Part shown: one piece after another, positions 62,181 through 64,000 of the stretch
Layout: each line of letters starts with the position of its first letter
Numbering within the stretch: position 1 is the stretch's first letter
Assembly (NCBI GenBank): GCA_032718475.1
Contig: JAUCBJ010004497.1
Location: 49,415 to 113,414 of the forward strand
Length of the DNA stretch: 64,000 bases
Direction of reading: 5' to 3'
From: Nemertoderma westbladi
Taxonomy: Eukaryota; Xenacoelomorpha; Nemertodermatida; Nemertodermatidae
Translations under genes and position numbers: made by a program
The notes under the pieces: model-generated
Told to the model about the DNA's origin: nothing
What the model saw: only the letters and a program-made list of their open reading frames with translations
The model's database searches: none

Positions 62181-64000
62181 GGCCGGTTTGCCTTCGGTTA
62201 TCATTGTCACACATATCTCACGTTGTTATTACCCCTTATTTGTAAAATTAGTTAATTTCGGTTTCTTGTTGAAACTTGTTTGATAAATCCTTTGTAAAAC
62301 TGTAAATATACTGCAATTTCCTGACATGTTTTCTTTTGGTCCGACTTCGGGACAGCCGAACACTAGGGAGATGGCAGCCTAGACCGTTAGGCCGTAAGCA
62401 ACGCAGGGAAGAGATGTCCACAACACGCTAGCGCCCACATTTGGATTGACCGCGCACCCCCTTTGCCCTTCGAAATGCTCAACTTGCCATGCAGCGCCCG
62501 CTTTGTGAGAAAGGTAAGACTTTGTTCGACGCCCTTGCCCGCCGTAAGACCTATAGATCAGGGTAAGCGTGACACCGCACTGGACGCCGCAAATTTAGGA
62601 TCAAATAATTATATCCAGACACCCCCCCCCCCCCCTTCTTGTCAAGTCCTACGAATCCCTGGGTTAACCTGTACTTCCTACAGGTGCGAACTATTGCCAT
62701 TCGTCAGTACGCGAGTACACATTAGGTACGGACAGCATATGTTCCATAATTTAGTGATTCATAGCACTGACTGTTTGGTACCGGTTCGCTTTGTAGAACG
62801 TACATTAGTACCCCCCCCCCCCCTTGTCTGGAGTTAGCTATTTGATCAGGCAAGGAGCATTTCTGCTACCGGCACACTGCTTGGCCTAGGGAGGTTTATT
62901 AATATCCTACCGCGCCTTGCCACGTACTGATAGGTATTGCTGCTAACTACCGCAGCAACAAAGTTCTAGAATTAAATTAGTATACCAGATCAGCTAACGT
63001 ACGGTAGCGATTAACCCCTATTCTTATCTTACAACCAGAATCTGGTATTAGTGTCGATCACGGGTGTAGTTACTAACACTGTGGTTGCCCATTGGGTTGT
63101 GGATAGGAAGGAGAGAGCTTTGACGTCATTCGTGAGTATAAAGTTCTACAAACGCGACTAGTTTATTTTAGTAGCTAGCGCACGGTATCATTTTAGTCAG
63201 AAAATCACTAAAACCTAGTAAAAGGAATTACTCGAAATTGTTTTATTTGTAACACACCCACACACACACGCCCTAAAACATATCGCCCTTAAAGTTCTAC
63301 TAGCTATAGCGTACTATACATTACTTTAGGCGGAAATTATCTGTATTTGTAAAATTAGGATCTGATTTAGTTGCGGCAAAATAAGGAGTATTTCACTTTC
63401 GTTATTAAACTGTTGTTTGTCTGGACAACGGTATTGTTACATTTAGGCCTGACCTTTTAGACTGATTTCGTACAGGGGGATCAGTTATTGTTACATTTAG
63501 GTACGACCCCTTTTCGACTGATTTAGGACTGTCAGTGTTGTTACGCTAGGTCTGTTAACCCACTAGCTCGTATATAAACCATATAAATCACACCGCGGCA
63601 AGTTACTGTATTTAGGACTGTCAGTGATAGTTAGGATTCGCTGCGCGGGGATTGTTTTCCCGTGAGTTTGGTCTGTTACGGTAACTGTACATCTGCCTCA
63701 CCGGTTAGAGGACAGGTATCCTTCTGTCTAGTAAGTAGGCATTAGACCCGCTCACGTACATAGAATAGATACAAGGCTCTGTTCCTCGCCAGTAGTCGTT
63801 TGTGTACTATATCTGTTTGTTTAGATATCCTGGACTGGGATTTGTTGTCAGATACTGTACAAGCCCGTATACATTACTAGAGTCTCATAGTAAGATACAT
63901 CGTTACTAGGATCTGGTAAGCGGTATACTACTGGACCCTTACAGTAGGAAGTATTTATATAAATTAGTATATAGTATTTCCGCCGTAGCGTATAGTATTA

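Larger units (their letters stand above)
61677..64000 (+). mobile_element. Long LTR of a second, diverged BEL/Pao element (runs off the window)
   Basis: The segment interrupts the LINE fragment and follows the plan of the BEL/Pao LTR at 24981-26872, in plus orientation. It shares a similar start (GAATTAT...), a tRNA-like module (61812-61890), a TATA box (62174-62180), and three blocks in the same order: AACCATATAAATCACACCGC (63577-63600), TAGGATTCGCTGCGCGGG (63632-63649) and CTGCCTCACCGGTTA (63693-63707). Overall divergence is large, so this is another family. The LTR is at least 2.2 kb and any internal region lies beyond the window. Confidence 0.75.

Overview
This is repeat-dense DNA from a metazoan nuclear genome, most likely a marine invertebrate. 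It has no bacterial gene organisation. It does have split genes with GT...AG introns (a GLIS-like zinc-finger gene and a small secreted Ly6-like gene), BEL/Pao and several non-LTR retrotransposons, hAT-like elements with 8-bp target duplications, tRNA-derived SINE sequence, satellites and many long poly(C) tracts. I cannot name the species from the sequence.

Layout. 1-1400: a (CGTAT)n microsatellite and unremarkable DNA. 1411-3353: a hAT-like non-autonomous element with a fold-back core. 4342-7127: a 76-bp satellite, which resumes for one unit at 27093. Between these halves lies a palindromic TIR element (7128-7291 and 26873-27092), itself split by a young BEL/Pao LTR retrotransposon (7292-26872, reading on the minus strand). 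27177-28822: a 48-bp satellite. 28823-35115: MITEs and broken LINE pieces. 35499-36331: a two-exon Ly6/three-finger-like gene with a frameshift. 36352-42715: fragments, including a 5'-truncated retroelement insertion with a 13-bp target duplication. 42753-54160: three LINE copies, MITEs and one hAT-like MITE. 54998-58347: a LINE with an intact 1105-aa ORF. 59699-60985: three minus-strand exons of a GLIS1/3-like zinc-finger gene with an in-frame stop. 61007-61676: a LINE fragment. From about 61677 to the right edge: a long LTR of a second, diverged member of the BEL/Pao family, on the plus strand.

The most unusual object is the BEL/Pao element. It has about 1.89-kb LTRs that differ only in a poly(C) run, one uninterrupted 2795-codon gag-pol ORF, and a separate 1241-codon ORF with three CCHC zinc knuckles placed between pol and the 3' LTR. 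A 17-nt motif recurs eight times (plus one degenerate copy) across coding and non-coding internal DNA and is read in two different frames, so any constraint acts on the nucleotides. A tRNA-like A-box/B-box module sits in U3 upstream of the TATA box, at the same place in the diverged second LTR. Three similar hairpins lie in the gag leader.

How the parts relate: most of the window is a record of successive insertions (satellite, then TIR element, then BEL/Pao; LINE into LINE; LINE and LTR element next to the zinc-finger gene). Only the Ly6-like gene and the GLIS-like exons look like host coding sequence, and both carry a disabling change.
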